Origin: Gambelia wislizenii | Lineage: Eukaryota > Chordata > Lepidosauria > Squamata > Crotaphytidae | Direction of reading: 5' to 3' | Length of the DNA: 64,000 nt | Assembly (NCBI GenBank): GCA_030847615.1 | Contig: JAUMIR010000001.1 | Coordinates: 32,115,501-32,179,500 of the forward strand | In this document: positions 22,891 through 34,119 of the stretch, piece after piece | Layout of the letters: each line of letters opens with the position of its first letter | Position numbering within the stretch: position 1 is the stretch's first letter | The notes under the pieces: generated by a model | Databases searched by the model: none | The model's input: only the letters and a program-made list of their open reading frames with translations | Told to the model about the DNA's origin: nothing | Position numbers and translations under genes: made by a program

Positions 22891-24480
22891 AGTATTTTTT
22901 AAAAACCCTGCTATATGGTATTAAGGTTTGATGTACATTCCTCTTAAGTGAACACTGTGTTTTCATATACAATGATGACCACCTGAGTAGAATGACTGCA
23001 AGACTGGAAAACCACAACATCCCACATACAATTTTTTCTTTAATGCTTGTTCTGGTAGAACTAATTTCTAATCTTGCACCCAGGGTTACCTGAATTACAT
23101 CTGCTTGAATGAGCACTCTGTTGGTGCAAAATGACAACAGGGGTCTACAGCCTAAGAACTGTTAGAAGTAGCAGGTTCCTAGTTGTTGCAGTTATGGAGA
23201 CTTGCCATGAAAAGACAACCAAGTATCATGCCACCAGTTTGTAATCACTGATTAAGAGCTATTTTTGCTTGGTAGCGTAAACTAAATAGAACTGAAATAG
23301 ATGAGGCCATTGTAATACATCAGTGGCTGGAATCCTGTTGGTGTCTTATGCATGCATGTTTCCCTCTGCAAGCAGTTGGACATTTTTGTCTGATGTACAA
23401 CTGTCACATTCAGTTCAAGGTTGCAGAAGCAGAGTTGCACATATGGTGCCATGTGTATGTATACGAACATTCAGTTGTGTATTTGGTTGCACATTATGTT
23501 CATTTGCTTGTTAATGTTGCAAATCAGCCCAAGGGTTATATAACACAATTAATGCATAACTCTGCCTTATGGTATACAACCCAGATGGAGGATCCCTACA
23601 AGTGTCTCTTTAACATTCTCCTTAATTTTGCTGATTTGCGTTTGCTCAAACATTTACATCTTGAAAAATTTAATCCTTTAAGGAAGGCATGGTTAGTTGA
23701 CTCTTAACCAATTTAGTGTTCTTAAAAATGTTCAACCAGATTTCAAATTCAATATTTACTTAGTGATTATATAATATTGCTGATTTCAATTCTGAAATCT
23801 CCTGGATGAAGGACATTTTTTAAAATCACTGCAACTATGCCCTAAATGATCTTGCAAGTGGGAGAAAGCAGTCACATTTCTCAAGGGATAGCAATATCCC
23901 TGTTCAACATTGGGACAAGTTTGTTTCTTAGTTCTAGAAAGCTGCAATGAGCTAGCAAGAGCACCACCCACACTTCTGGTATGACACTACTGTGGGAAAA
24001 AAAGACTATTTGTAATAAAAGTGGACAGAGTCTCCATCCTGGAGCTACATAGACTTACTCTGGGTATTAAGCACTGAACTTGTGCTACTGATAGAATAAT
24101 TTCCATTGTCAGAATGGGCAGGAGGGCAGTTCCTCCTCCACTGTACCTCCCCTAATTGTACAATCAGGTTCATCAGATTTTCCACTATTCCTTTACATCC
24201 TCCCACTAAGGCAGCTAACCTACCCTTCTTGCACACTTCAGAGACCTCACAACATAGCTTGGGTGAAATTTTATTCCAAGAGTGGAGAGTGATTGCCAGA
24301 ATTCCTGATGGCCCACATGCAGAAATCCGTGGGCTGCCTAGTCAGTGGAACTTGAAGCAACATTCAATTAATGCAATACTATCCATTTTTAATAAGACTG
24401 CAGTATTAGTGTATTAATCGATTAAAGTCTGCGCTTAATTAGTCAACAAGTCTTTTTTGGAAGATGTGATGTTAATTTTT
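22891..24480. other. PIGF intron, no gene seen
   Basis: No recognised exon or transposable element. Confidence 0.45.
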
Positions 24481-24482
24481 TT

Positions 24483-25006
24483 TTAAGTGGTGTAGTGGTT
24501 TGAGTGTTAGACTGGAGATTTTCAGACAGGGGAAATGACCCCCACGGAGATTGGGAGAGAAACAGTGCTGTTCCACTGCCAGTGCTCCGTTTCACACACC
24601 CCTGTCCTTCTTCCGACCTCCCTTCATTCTCCCTCCATCCTGCTTGCATTTTCCTTCCGCAAGCAGGATGGAGGGAGAATGAAGGGAGATCGGGAGAAGG
24701 ACGGGGGTGTGCAAAATGGAGTGCTGGCAGCAGAACAGCCCAGTTTCTCTCCCAATCTCCACAGGGGTTATTTTTCCCCCTGTCTGAAAATCCTCTATGA
24801 CTCTGGAGACCAGGGTTCAAATCCCCACTCGGCCATGAAAACCCACTGGGTGACCATGGGCAAGTCACATTCTCTCAGCCTTAGGAAGACGGCAATGGCA
24901 AACCCCCTCTGAATAAATCTTGCCAAGAAAACCCTGTGTTCTGTGTGCCTTAGGGTTGCCATAAGTAAAAAAAAAATGCCTTGAAGGCACACAACAACAA
25001 AGAAAC
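24483..25006 (+). mobile_element. tRNA-derived SINE split by a foldback element
   Basis: The head 'agtggtgtagtggtttgagt' (24486 on) and the body 'ccagggttcaaatccccact' (24807 on) are normally contiguous. The body ends 'agggttgccataagtaaaaa' and 'gcacacaacaacaa'. The intervening ~290 bp is a separate hairpin insertion. Confidence 0.85.
24510..24797. mobile_element. Foldback MITE with ~135-bp arms
   Basis: The sequence from 24515 (ttttcagacaggggaaa) to about 24650 (ccatcctgcttgc) is mirrored by 24660 (gcaagcaggatggaggg) to 24793 (ccctgtctgaaaa). The loop is only about 10 bp. By eye the arms agree over most of their length, with scattered mismatches. No coding capacity is assigned although long open frames occur on both strands. 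Confidence 0.85.
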
Positions 25007-25063
25007 TGTTGGCAGCAAACAAAATCTTAGAAGTCTTCCCTGTTTTCTCAATAAGCTAGAATA

Positions 25064-25263
25064 CAGTGAGCCCTCAGTATCCACTGGGGTTTGATTCCAG
25101 GACCCGCTATGGATGCTCAAGTCCCATAATATACAGTGGCGTAATAAAATGGTGTCCCTTATATAAAATGGTGAACAGCAAGGTTTGCTTTTTGGAATCT
25201 TCCCCCCCCCCCAATATTTTTGAGTCCTGATTGGTTGAATCCATGGATGCAGAGGGCCAACTG
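25064..25263. mobile_element. Tigger/MER2-like MITE
   Basis: CAGTGAGCCCTCAG ... GGGCCAACTG, with TA flanks at 25062-25063 and 25264-25265. Shorter interior than other copies, with a C-run at 25202-25212. Confidence 0.88.
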
Positions 25264-25265
25264 TA

Positions 25266-26760
25266 TATGTGTCTTCTTTGACACTCATCATCCAAAAGGT
25301 ATTCCTTTTGGTTGCACACAGCTGTTGCTTTCTTCAAATGCAAAAATATATGCCTGTAACTGATTGATCAGTTTCTTCAACAGGGTGGCAGCTCTAGATT
25401 TTACTAATAACTGGGTTATCTTATGAGTCTCCCCAAAGACATTTGACTGACCGCTGTTGGGGACAGAGTGCTGGAATCAGAACCAATACTTCATCTGATT
25501 CCTTGCAGAAACTTCTTGCATTCTGTTTTTGACCCAATGTTAATTCACCCAATGGGGTGGGTGGGTTGTGCTTCCAATCACCTTGAACCTGTGTTTCCTT
25601 TTCACTACCTGCTGTAAGTTTTGCCTTTTGGGCTTTGTTCACCATATCTTGTTCAAGTGTTGCACTTAAAAATGGAATTCCCACATAGGCCGGGGTACAG
25701 GGTGGTGTGTGCTGTTTTGGGGCTGTATGTACTTGTCAACTGAACATGTTTACAAGCTACTCCTTAATCAGGAGCATGTGTAGTTGAACCCTTCACATCT
25801 CCCTCCTCTGTGTGCAAAAATTGATAGTGAAGAGAATAAATAAGGCCTCCACAGGGAGGATACTGGAGGACAAGGGAGTCAAATGCAGTCCCATGCCTCC
25901 TACCCCCATTGGAATTCCTTGCTCATGTATAATGCATGAAGTGGGCTTGTTTTTCAGCCTTTTCATGGGTGGAGAAGCATGGGAAGAGACCCAAAAGACC
26001 ATCAGGCATGCAATACAGTTCCTAGAAATGGCAGAGCTGTGAGCAAGCATCCTACCTGCTGCCTCTCCATTATTCATGTCATCAACCTTGCCATTCCCTG
26101 TGGTCTGTGGACTACTTTACTGTCCTTCAATCAATTGTGCTTTCCTCTTAAACATTCCATCATAGCTATCAACAGAGCCTGGAAAAGCTGCTTTTTTGAA
26201 CAATTCTCAGAATCGCCCAGTTAGGAAATCCTGAGATTTATTAAACCCCCCCCCCCATAACTTTCCCAAGCTTTTGCTATTTAGCAATTTTAAAATGCCA
26301 TTATAAAGGGTGGGGGAGATGGGGAAAGACAATACAGGCTGCTTTAACCACCCACTATTTAAAAAACAGCAATAGATTAACTGCAAAGCAGAAACATCAA
26401 CTGCTCTGGCTGCAAAAACAAAAATGGGCACATGAAATGCTCCACAATCTTTTCATCTTGTTCTGGCAATTACCAAGCATTGTCTTCAATAGCCAGAAGC
26501 CTAGTTACATTTTAATGCACATGAGTTTAAAAACTGTACAGTGCTGTAAGAAATACATGATGACTGGTTAACACTTTTTGCATTCTCTGAGAAAAGCAAG
26601 TCAAGCTCTGCAGTGGATCCAGCACCACATTTTGGCGTTTTCTTTCCATTACACAAAAAACTTACACTCAGAAAAGCACACCAGGGAGGAGAAGGGGGGA
26701 GCCCCCCTTCTTTCCTCCCTCCCACACATCTCCTTCTGATGCAGTGTTCTCTTCTTCCAG
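25266..26760. other. PIGF intron 3' part, or RHOQ 3' UTR antisense
   Basis: No recognised repeat. It ends in the polypyrimidine tract of the PIGF terminal acceptor. The right-hand part could also be transcribed from the other strand as RHOQ 3' UTR. Confidence 0.4.
26237..26242 (-). promoter_or_regulatory. RHOQ: Candidate RHOQ poly(A) signal
   Basis: TTTATT on + reads AATAAA on the minus strand, 1.07 kb downstream of the RHOQ stop. It is the first exact AATAAA I find on that strand. A nearer ATTAAA variant is at about 26511-26516. If either is used, the RHOQ 3' UTR crosses the whole PIGF terminal exon in antisense. This is inference only. Confidence 0.35.
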
Positions 26761-26874
26761 GTGTGGCCCATCTCCTGCTCGCTTGGAGCCACTTTTGGCT
26801 ATGTGTCCGGTCTTCTTATTGCACCCTTGTGGATATACTGGAACAGGAAGCAGCTTACATACAAAAGCAGATAA
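26761..26874 (+). CDS. PIGF: PIGF, terminal coding exon with stop
   Basis: The exon begins right after a strong polypyrimidine tract and AG at 26759-26760. It reads VWPISCSLGATFGYVSGLLI, then APLWIYWNRKQLTYKSR and a TAA stop at 26872-26874. This is the C-terminal 37 residues of PIGF: the last hydrophobic segment (about WPIS to WIYW) and a short basic cytosolic tail. Family length is about 219 residues and this end is full length, with no frameshift. A second AG, 16 nt before the acceptor (26743-26744), could in principle compete, but its use would bring in out-of-family sequence. The intron separating this exon from 10832 is about 15.9 kb, inflated by transposable elements. The neighbour RHOQ is convergent. 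Confidence 0.96.
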   Translation: MWPISCSLGATFGYVSGLLIAPLWIYWNRKQLTYKSR

Positions 26875-27120
26875 TTGGAGCAAAGAGGGAAGGTGTCTTT
26901 CTTGTTGTGCTGACTCCATAAAGACTGTGCAGACTATGGTCAAAAAGCAGAAGCCTATCCAAACATCTTCAAACATCCTTGGGCTGGCATTCCTCCTCTC
27001 AAAACATGGCATGCATGCTGCAGCAACACGAGGAGGCATCTGTCACTTACCCTAAATTATGTCACCCCTGAGAGATTGTACTTTCCTTCCAGTCTGAATA
27101 AAGTATTTGTAACAGATGGT
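26875..27120 (+). other. PIGF: PIGF 3' untranslated region
   Basis: This is the non-coding continuation of the terminal exon. A canonical AATAAA lies at 27097-27102, about 220 nt after the stop, so cleavage is expected near 27115-27130. I see no transposable element inside it. The exact end is inferred. Confidence 0.7.
27097..27102 (+). promoter_or_regulatory. PIGF: PIGF poly(A) signal AATAAA
   Basis: This is the only AATAAA between the PIGF stop and the RHOQ stop on the + strand. A T/G-containing stretch (ttcctccttctccctctggg region) follows downstream. It sits about 210 bp from the convergent RHOQ stop. Confidence 0.7.
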
Positions 27121-27231
27121 GCCTGCTCCTTCAGACGTTTGGGATTTCCTCCTTCTCCCTCTGGGTTTCACCAAATGCCAATTCTGGGGCAAAAAACAGC
27201 TTCCCAATTGATCTATGCTCTATTAGTAGGG

Positions 27232-27254
27232 TGTTGTTGTTGTTGTTGTTGTTT
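27232..27254. repeat. (GTT)n microsatellite in RHOQ 3' UTR
   Basis: About seven GTT units lie between the PIGF poly(A) site and the RHOQ stop. On the transcribed RHOQ strand this is (AAC)n, about 60-80 nt after the stop. Confidence 0.85.
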
Positions 27255-27311
27255 TAAGTGTATATTTGCATGGTACCAGGAGTTTCACAGTATGCGTGGC
27301 CCAGTGTGGTC

Positions 27312-27467
27312 TCACGTAATCAGGCAGCAATTAATGCATCTCGAGCCTATTCTTTTTTTCACCATGTGTTTCTTTGGAGTTAAAATGGCTATAATAGCTT
27401 CATCAAAAACAGTCTTCAGTCCTTTCTGTGTTAAAGCGGAGCACTCCACGTAGCAGTAGGCGCCTAT
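27312..27467 (-). CDS. RHOQ: RHOQ (TC10), terminal coding exon
   Basis: RHOQ is a Cdc42-like small GTPase of the plasma membrane and endosomes, known for insulin-stimulated GLUT4 trafficking and exocyst control. On the minus strand, an acceptor (TTGACAG) precedes [20 protein letters not shown], then [20 protein letters not shown] and [11 protein letters not shown], then TGA. The exon is 52 codons including the stop. Visible parts: the G5 nucleotide-binding motif (E)CSAL, the last Rho helix, a polybasic stretch (KKHMVKKR), cysteines available for palmitoylation, and a CaaX box CLIT for prenylation. It joins the 34024-34119 exon in phase 0. It looks intact. It differs from the human protein as I remember it at a few positions (for example IGAYCY where human has IGACCY). 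RHOJ is excluded by the CINCCLIT tail. Confidence 0.96.
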   Translation of the reverse strand: MGAYCYVECSALTQKGLKTVFDEAIIAILTPKKHMVKKRIGSRCINCCLIT

Positions 27468-28040
27468 CTGTCAAGAAAACAAATGTTTTTAATTCCAACC
27501 CAGACACAGACAGCCCTCCCCAAACACTATTTATAAGCTCAGGGGGCTTTTTTTCAAATAGAAACCTCAAGATTTTTTTGTCTGTTTTCTTTATGCTATA
27601 GAAAAAAACACTACAGTACTTGATCCTCCAGGAAGAGAAGTTACAGTACTTCTTTTTGTAATGTACTTTTGTACTGTACTGTACAGTAGTTCTTTTTGTC
27701 ATGCTGGCTGGGATAATGGGAACTGTAACCCATCACACCTGGAGGGTGAAGCAGAAACTGTAGATCAGCATCTCCTTGCCTGGCATTTAAAAAAAGTATT
27801 AATTTGCCAATGCTATAAATATATAGCCAGTCTTTTAATTATCTATGAATCACTTTGTTAATTTCACATTCCAATGAGTTATTTTCAATTAAGATATTAT
27901 TAAATGAACTATCCCCATCTTTAATACTATGTTTTATTCATGAAGAAAAGGACATAATTACTCATGTGTGTATGTATGTGCCTGAGCCTTCAAGCCACCT
28001 GTCAACCTATGGCAACACCATGGATTCATAGGGTTTTCTT

Positions 28041-30870
28041 GTGATTTGAATGTAGTAATAAAGGGGTATAACCTATTTCAGAGAAACAGACCAAAGAGGA
28101 AGGGTGGTGGAGTAGCATTATATGTTAAGGATGTGCACACCTGTGAACAGATCCATGACTTAACTCCTGGGAGCCAAGTTGAGAGCATCTGGGTAAAAAT
28201 CAAGGGGGAGAGAAACAGAAGGGATGTCATTGTGGGGTCTACTACAGACCTCCAAGCCAAACTGAGGACTTGGATGATGCCTTCCTAGAAGAGATGACCA
28301 CATATTCAGACAGGAGAGATGTACTAATAATGGGGGATTTTAACTATCCTGATATTTGTTGGAAGTCCAAGTCTGCCAAAAATTTAGGGCCCAACAAATT
28401 CCTTACTTGCCTTGCAGACAATTTCATTGTCCAGAAGGTGGAAAAGGCGACAAGGGGGTCAGCTATTTTATATCTGATCATAACCAACAGAGATGATCTG
28501 GTTAATGGGGTGGAAGTGGTGGAATCCCTAGGGGGGAGTGACCATGTTCTCCTGGAATTTGTTATAGAGGAAAGAGGAAGCCAAGCATAGTCAGACATGC
28601 CTTCTAGACTTTAAGAAAGCTGATTTCAGAAAACATAGGGAATTACTAGGGGTGATCCCATGGTCAGGAATACTAAAAGAGAAGGGAGTACGTGATGGAT
28701 GGGAGTTTCTGAAAAATGAGATATTGAAGGCACAATAGGATAGGAGGGTCCTATTCAAACAGTTCCAATGAGGAAGAAAAATGGCAGGTGCCTAAAGAAA
28801 CCAGTATGGATGTCTAAAGAACTTTCAACTGAGCTAAGATTTAAAAGGAACATGTACAAGAAATGGAAAAATGGGGGAATCACCAAAGAAGAATTCAAAC
28901 AAATAGCCAGCTCATGTAGAGGGAAAATCAGAAAAGCAAAAGCACAGATGGAGCTCAGGTTTGCTAGAGAGGTTAAAAACAATAAAGGGCTTTTTTGGAT
29001 ATGTCTGCAGCAAAAGAAAGAACAAGGAAGTGGTAGGACCACTGCGGGGAGAAGGTGGTGAACTGCTAATGGGACAGAGAAAAGGCAGAGCTACTCAACA
29101 CCTTCTTTGCCTTGGTCTTCTCCCAAAAGAAGAACAGTGCTCAACCTGGAGAAAATGGAGCAGACGATGCAGTAGGGGAAATGCAGCACAGAATAGGTAA
29201 ATAGGTTATTCAGGAATACCTAGCCAGTATAAATGAATTCAAGTCTCCAGAGCCAGATGAACTACACCCAAGGGTACTAAAAGAACTGGCAGAAGTAATC
29301 TCAGAACCACTGGCAATAATCTTTGAGAACTCCTGGAGAACAGGAGAGGTCCCAGAAGACTGGAGGAAAGATTCTAGAGCAGATCATTAAACAGACAGTC
29401 TGTAAGCACTTAGAAAGAAATGCTGTGATCACCAAAAGTCAACATGGGTTTTTGAAAAACAAGTCATGCCAGACTAATCTTATCTCTTTTTTTGACAGTT
29501 ACATACTTGGTAGATGAAGGGAATGCTGTTGATGTAGTGTATCTTGATTTCAGTAAGGCCTTTGACAAAGTCCCCCATGATATTCTTGCAAAAAAGGTAG
29601 TAACATGCTGGCTAGACAATCCAACTGTTAGGTGGATTTGTAATTGGTTGATGGGCCAAATCCAAATGGTAGTCACCAACGGCTCTTATCCATTCCTGGA
29701 GAGAAGTGACCAGTGGGTACCACAGGGTTCTGTCCTGAACCCGGTGCTATTCAACATCTTTATCAATGACTTGGATGAGGGAATAAAGGGGATGCTTATC
29801 AAGTTTGTAGATGACATCAAATTAGGAGGGGTAGCTAATACCCCAGAGGACAGGATCAGAATTCAAAATGACCTGAGCAGATTAGAAAACTGGGTCAAAA
29901 CTAACAAAATGAAGTTCAACAGGGAGAAATGTAGGATACTACATTTGGGCAGTAACAATGAAAAGCACAGATATAGGATGGGTGACACCTGGCTTGATGG
30001 TAGTACATGTGAAAGGGATCTAGGAGTCTTAGTAGACCACAAACTGAACATGAGTAAGCAGTGTGACGTGGCATCAATAGGAGTATAGTGTCTAGATCAA
30101 GGAAAGTAATAGTGCCACTCTATTCTGCTTTAGACAGACCTCACCTGCAATACTGTGTCCAGTTCTGGGCACAATTCCAGAAGAATATGGACAAGCTAGA
30201 ACATGTCCAGAGGAGGGCGACCAGGATGGTGGGAGGTCTGGAAGCCATGCCCCACAAGGAGTGGCTTAGGGAGCTGGATATGTTTAGTTTGGAGAAGAGA
30301 AGATTGAGAGGTGACATGATAGCCATGTTTAAATATTTGAATGGATGTCATGTTGAAGAAGGCGCAAGCTTGTTGCTCCAGAGACAAGGACACAGAGCAA
30401 TGGATTCAAATGACAGGAAAGGGGATTCCACCTAAATATTAGGAAGAACTTCCTGATAGTAAGAGCTGTTCGGCAGTGGAATGCACTGCCTTGTAGTGTG
30501 GTGGAGTCTCCTTCTTTGGAGGTTTTTAAACAGAGGCTGGGTGGTCATCTGTCAGAGTGCTTTGATTATACAGTTGTCCCTTCATATTTGCTGGGGTTTG
30601 GTTCCAGGCCCCCCCCATGGATACCAAAATCCGTGAATACTCAAGTCCCATTATATGCAATGGCATAATAAAATGATGTCCCTTATATAAGATGGCAAAA
30701 TCAAGGTTTGCTTTTTGGATTATTATTTTTTACGAATATTTTCAAGCTGTGAATACTTAAATCTGTGGATACCAAATCCGTGGATACAGAGGGACAACTG
30801 TATATTCCTACATGGCAGGGGGTTGGACTGGATGGCCCTTGTGGTCTCTTCCAACTCTATGATTCTATGA
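28041..30870 (+). mobile_element. CR1 LINE, 2.6 kb, endonuclease plus RT remnants
   Basis: The longest CR1 here. Endonuclease-domain remnants: RRDVLIMGDFNYPDICW and GGSDHVLLEF (28300-28560). Linker: KPVWMSKELSTELRFKRN. RT remnants: QHGFLKNKSCQTNL, then VDVVYLDFSKAFDKVPHDIL, then LIKFVDDIKLGG (metal-binding DD present) and [13 protein letters not shown] at 29440-30075. The C-terminal part is at 30088-30560. It has several frameshifts and stops and no intact ORF1, so it is inactive. The 3' UTR is interrupted by a 230-bp Tigger MITE, then ends in the CR1 tail near 30870. Confidence 0.92.
30571..30800. mobile_element. Tigger/MER2-like MITE inside the CR1 3' UTR
   Basis: CAGTTGTCCCTTC ... GAGGGACAACTG flanked by TA (30569-30570 and 30801-30802). 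The CR1 text on each side ('gctttgattata', 'tatattcctacatggcaggg') rejoins with one TA. Confidence 0.92.
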
Positions 30871-30972
30871 ATACTCAGAGGTGGTTTTGCCAGTCCCTTC
30901 CTTTGAGATATAGCCTATAGCACCTGGTATTCACTGACAGTCTCCTTGCTAGGTGCTAAAACCAGTGTGATA

Positions 30973-31228
30973 CAGTAGGACCCCTGTATCCACACATTCA
31001 TTAACCACTGATTCAAATATCCACGGGACACAAAACAGCACACCTACCATTGAGTCTTCCTAGAAAATGTGTCCTCTCTAGCCATTTTTAGGTCCTCGAA
31101 GGCAACTCTATGGTATTTTAAACCAGAAGTCCCATTTATTTTCAATAGCGTTTGCTATTATCCACTGTTTTCCGTATCCACACACACACACCCCGAAGCA
31201 ATCCCCAGCAGATACGGGGGTCCCACTC
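30973..31228. mobile_element. Diverged Tigger-type MITE
   Basis: CAGTAGGACCCCTGTATCCA at the start and 'gatacgggggtcccactc' at the end, with TA flanks. The interior differs from the other copies, so it is another subfamily. Confidence 0.7.
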
Positions 31229-31229
31229 T

Positions 31230-32769
31230 ACTGCGATTTTTAAGGTGCTCAGGAGGCTGCAGTGGAGAGGGGGAGAATGTGCTCATGCACACTGAATTTT
31301 GCTTCTGTGTGAGTGGAAATCTAGCACTAGATATAGCCCCAAGATGGCACTGTGCTTAATATGAATACAGCAACTTCAAAAGTCACCACCAAATACAGCA
31401 ACCTTAACATAAGAAAACACTCCAATTTTCTATGAAAATCTTCTCCACTGATGAAATCTAAAAATGACACTTCCTCATTTAACATTTTCTTGACTTTGAG
31501 AATGCACACTCTGTCCAGTAACAAATATGGACATCATGCTGTTATTTGGCTGCTGTGCAAATGTTAGTTTCAAATGCTTATGTCAGAAACCTGCTGTATA
31601 CAGCACTGCTTGGTTGATATCATGAACCCACCTCCCATCCTCAGACACAGCTGTTTAAATTGAATGCCCATAATTTTAAACGTAGAAACGAATAAATTTT
31701 TAAATGGAAGAAACATACATGCACCAATCTTTAAAAAAAATGCTGGGAGAAGAAAGACTGGTGACTGAAGCAGGATTCAGCATCAAAATGTATATGCCAG
31801 ACCTTGGGAAATTACTTTATGAAAACAGTTCATTCCTACTGCTCATTACAGTTTTTGCCATTATTCATTCCACTACTGGAAAAGGTCCTTATGTTGTTTG
31901 TTGCATTGCTCAATGCTTTTCTGTTGTTTCCTATAACTTTTTTGATAGGCAAAGCCTTAGGACTGATAGAAGAATGGCATACTTTCCTGTCAAAATGTCT
32001 CTAAAAATGCCCTTTTAGGGTAACTTTTGGAAGTAACTAGAAAAATTGTTACACCAATTAAGTCCAACACTAGTTTAGGTGTTAAAAAATAGAGGCAATG
32101 AGTGGCCTCATTCTTGTCTTAGTTTTCAAATGAGAACAAATATTTTCCTTCTTTTCATACAACTCCACATGACAAGGTTTTTTTTTTGCTGTGTCTGAAG
32201 GGACACCCACTCCTAGCTTTTCAGCTTTCAGTGGAGACACATGGACACTTTCAATTTAATCAATGAACCAAAACTAGAGATTCAGGTTAGAAGCTACACT
32301 CCCTAAAACTAGCATATGTGTAAAAATGCATTTCCAGCTACATATTTGCACCCCCCACTTTTTAAAAAATCACTTTCTCCTCTTCTGACTGTTAGGACTG
32401 TATGTAGCAGAAAGCTTCCAGTCATGAACCATCTGAATGAGAAGATGCACACTTAGTAGGAATATCTTTAAAAATACCTTGCCACCTGACAAATGAAATT
32501 AATGGGTAATGAGGCATGCATCCCTCAGCAAGTGAAAGGCAATTACCTTCAAATGCTTGATATAAGTCAATGATCAACTGGGATCTACGGGTAGATTTCT
32601 GGATGAACTGTAAGTAGCTCATCAAGGATTTCTGATAGTGTAACAACAAAGTGTTTACCAACAATTTAGACTCCTGGAATGAAGAAACTGAGGTAGGATG
32701 GAGGAACTAATCAGAAATGGATTTTTGTGTGGAAGGACTATGATCTTTCTTCAGTTCTAGTTCAACAAC
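31230..32769. other. RHOQ intron 4, no gene seen
   Basis: No recognised transposable element or exon on either strand. Confidence 0.45.
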
Positions 32770-33231
32770 AGCTGTTGTTAATTGCCAGCAAGTCAACTTC
32801 GACTTATGGCGACCCTATGAAAGAGAAAATTCTAAGTCACCCTGTTATCAACAGCCTTGCTCAGGTCTTGCAAATTCAGGGCCATGGCTTCCTTGATTGA
32901 GGCTATTCACATTTGCCCTTCCTCTTTTCCTACTGCTTTCTGTCCTACCAAGCATTATTGTCTTTTCTAATGATTAATGTCTTATGATACGTCCACAGTA
33001 CAACAGTCTCCATTTAGTCATCTTGGCTTCTAGGGAGAGTCCAGGCTTGATTTGCTCTAATAACCATTTATTTGTCTTTTCAGCAGTCCAAGGATTTGTA
33101 GAACTCTCCTCCAGCACTTTTCAAATGAATTGATTTCCTTCCTCTCAGCTTTCTTCACTCGCCAGCTTTCACAACCACACATATACGGTAAATTAGAAAT
33201 ACAATGACACGGACAATCCTGACTGCAAATT
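32770..33231 (-). mobile_element. RTE/Bov-B LINE 3' part (minus)
   Basis: The minus strand carries the Bov-B terminus ('gggtcgccataagtcgaagt') and, further up, a degraded C-terminal frame similar to 10060-10440 (VKKAERKE..., SFEKC). Many indels. Confidence 0.8.
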
Positions 33232-34023
33232 TCTAGGTTTACAATTTTTTTTTATTTCTAAGCACATGTCTTTTTTGCACTAGTGGATTCTGGGCTTCTA
33301 ATAAAATAACTGAAGTAGATCTTAGAAGCTTGAAGCCTGTTTACCCTTAAAGTAGAATGTATGACACATACTTTCAAGTTCTTGTACAGAAAGGTAATTT
33401 CTGACGCACCATTTCAAAGTAACACAGCATAACACAAATCCCTACATATTAATATGAGCCAATGCTTTTATATAGCACTGGTGTGGGCAACTGTAGCCTT
33501 ATAGATGTTGGACAGCAAATCCCAGCAGCCTTAGCCTGCATAAAAAAGAGAGATGCTCGGAAATTTAGTCCAATAACATCTTGGGGGCCACAAATGCATA
33601 TAATGATCTAGTGCTTTCCACAAATATTATATTTGTGTGATTACATAGCTTCTCAGTAGTAGCATTTAGATGACAGCAGGTCCTCCCAATGGAAGCCCAC
33701 TAACATGCTGACAATTAAAGCCCTTGTGTTTTATGGCAGCTATTGTCTTCATGCCTTTATTGAGCTCTGCTTCATTTCTGTTGGTGTTGTTATCGTGTTG
33801 TTTTACTGTGTTTTTATAGGTTTTGCTTTTATATTAATAGTGAGTTACTTTTTGGATGGAAAGTTAAGGTTAAAAAGTTTTAAATAAAAATAAATAAAAC
33901 ATACAGTGGTATATGCTTTTTGAGGGCAAGAAAAGGGAAAGGAATGGGAAGAGAAAATATCATTCACAACGGTATAGTTTGCTCCAAGCAAGGTGCCAGT
34001 GGGTCTTTAAGTAGCCAGCTTAC
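33232..34023. other. RHOQ intron 4 adjoining exon
   Basis: A 'tggacagcaaatcccagcag' type dispersed repeat is at 33485-33600. A LINE-like A/T tail 'aaataaaaataaataaaac' is at 33882-33900. No coding sequence. Confidence 0.45.
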
Positions 34024-34119
34024 CTCTTTTGCTAACTTCTGTCCCTGCTCCATACATATTGGTTTTTCCTTCATGTCGTTCAATCTTGCTAAAGTTTTAG
34101 GGTCATCACGAAGATCAAT
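34024..34119 (-). CDS. RHOQ: RHOQ (TC10), penultimate coding exon
   Basis: On the minus strand, TTTAACAG precedes [20 protein letters not shown] followed by [12 protein letters not shown], then the donor GTAAGC. The exon is 96 nt, exactly 32 codons, phase 0 at both ends. It carries the Rho-specific insert helix region ([16 protein letters not shown]). It completes the G4 guanine-specificity motif: GTQ is at the end of the previous exon and ID is at the start of this one, so the TQID motif is split by an intron. The sequence is that of RHOQ rather than RHOJ, which has a different insert (LLYMKEKPLTYEHG in memory). No disruption is seen. Confidence 0.96.

Larger units (their letters stand above)
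27955..30970 (-). mobile_element. 5S-derived SINE split by a CR1 insertion
   Basis: The 3' end of the SINE (minus) is at 27955-28040 ('caccatggattcatagggtt'). Its body resumes at 30871-30970 ('aatactcagaggtggttttg', 'atagcctatagcacctggta'). In the other copies these two pieces are adjacent. The 5S-like head is degraded. Confidence 0.8.

Noticed and set aside
24443..24912. Paired long frames on opposite strands
   Set aside because: They mirror each other because the region is a foldback; not a gene.
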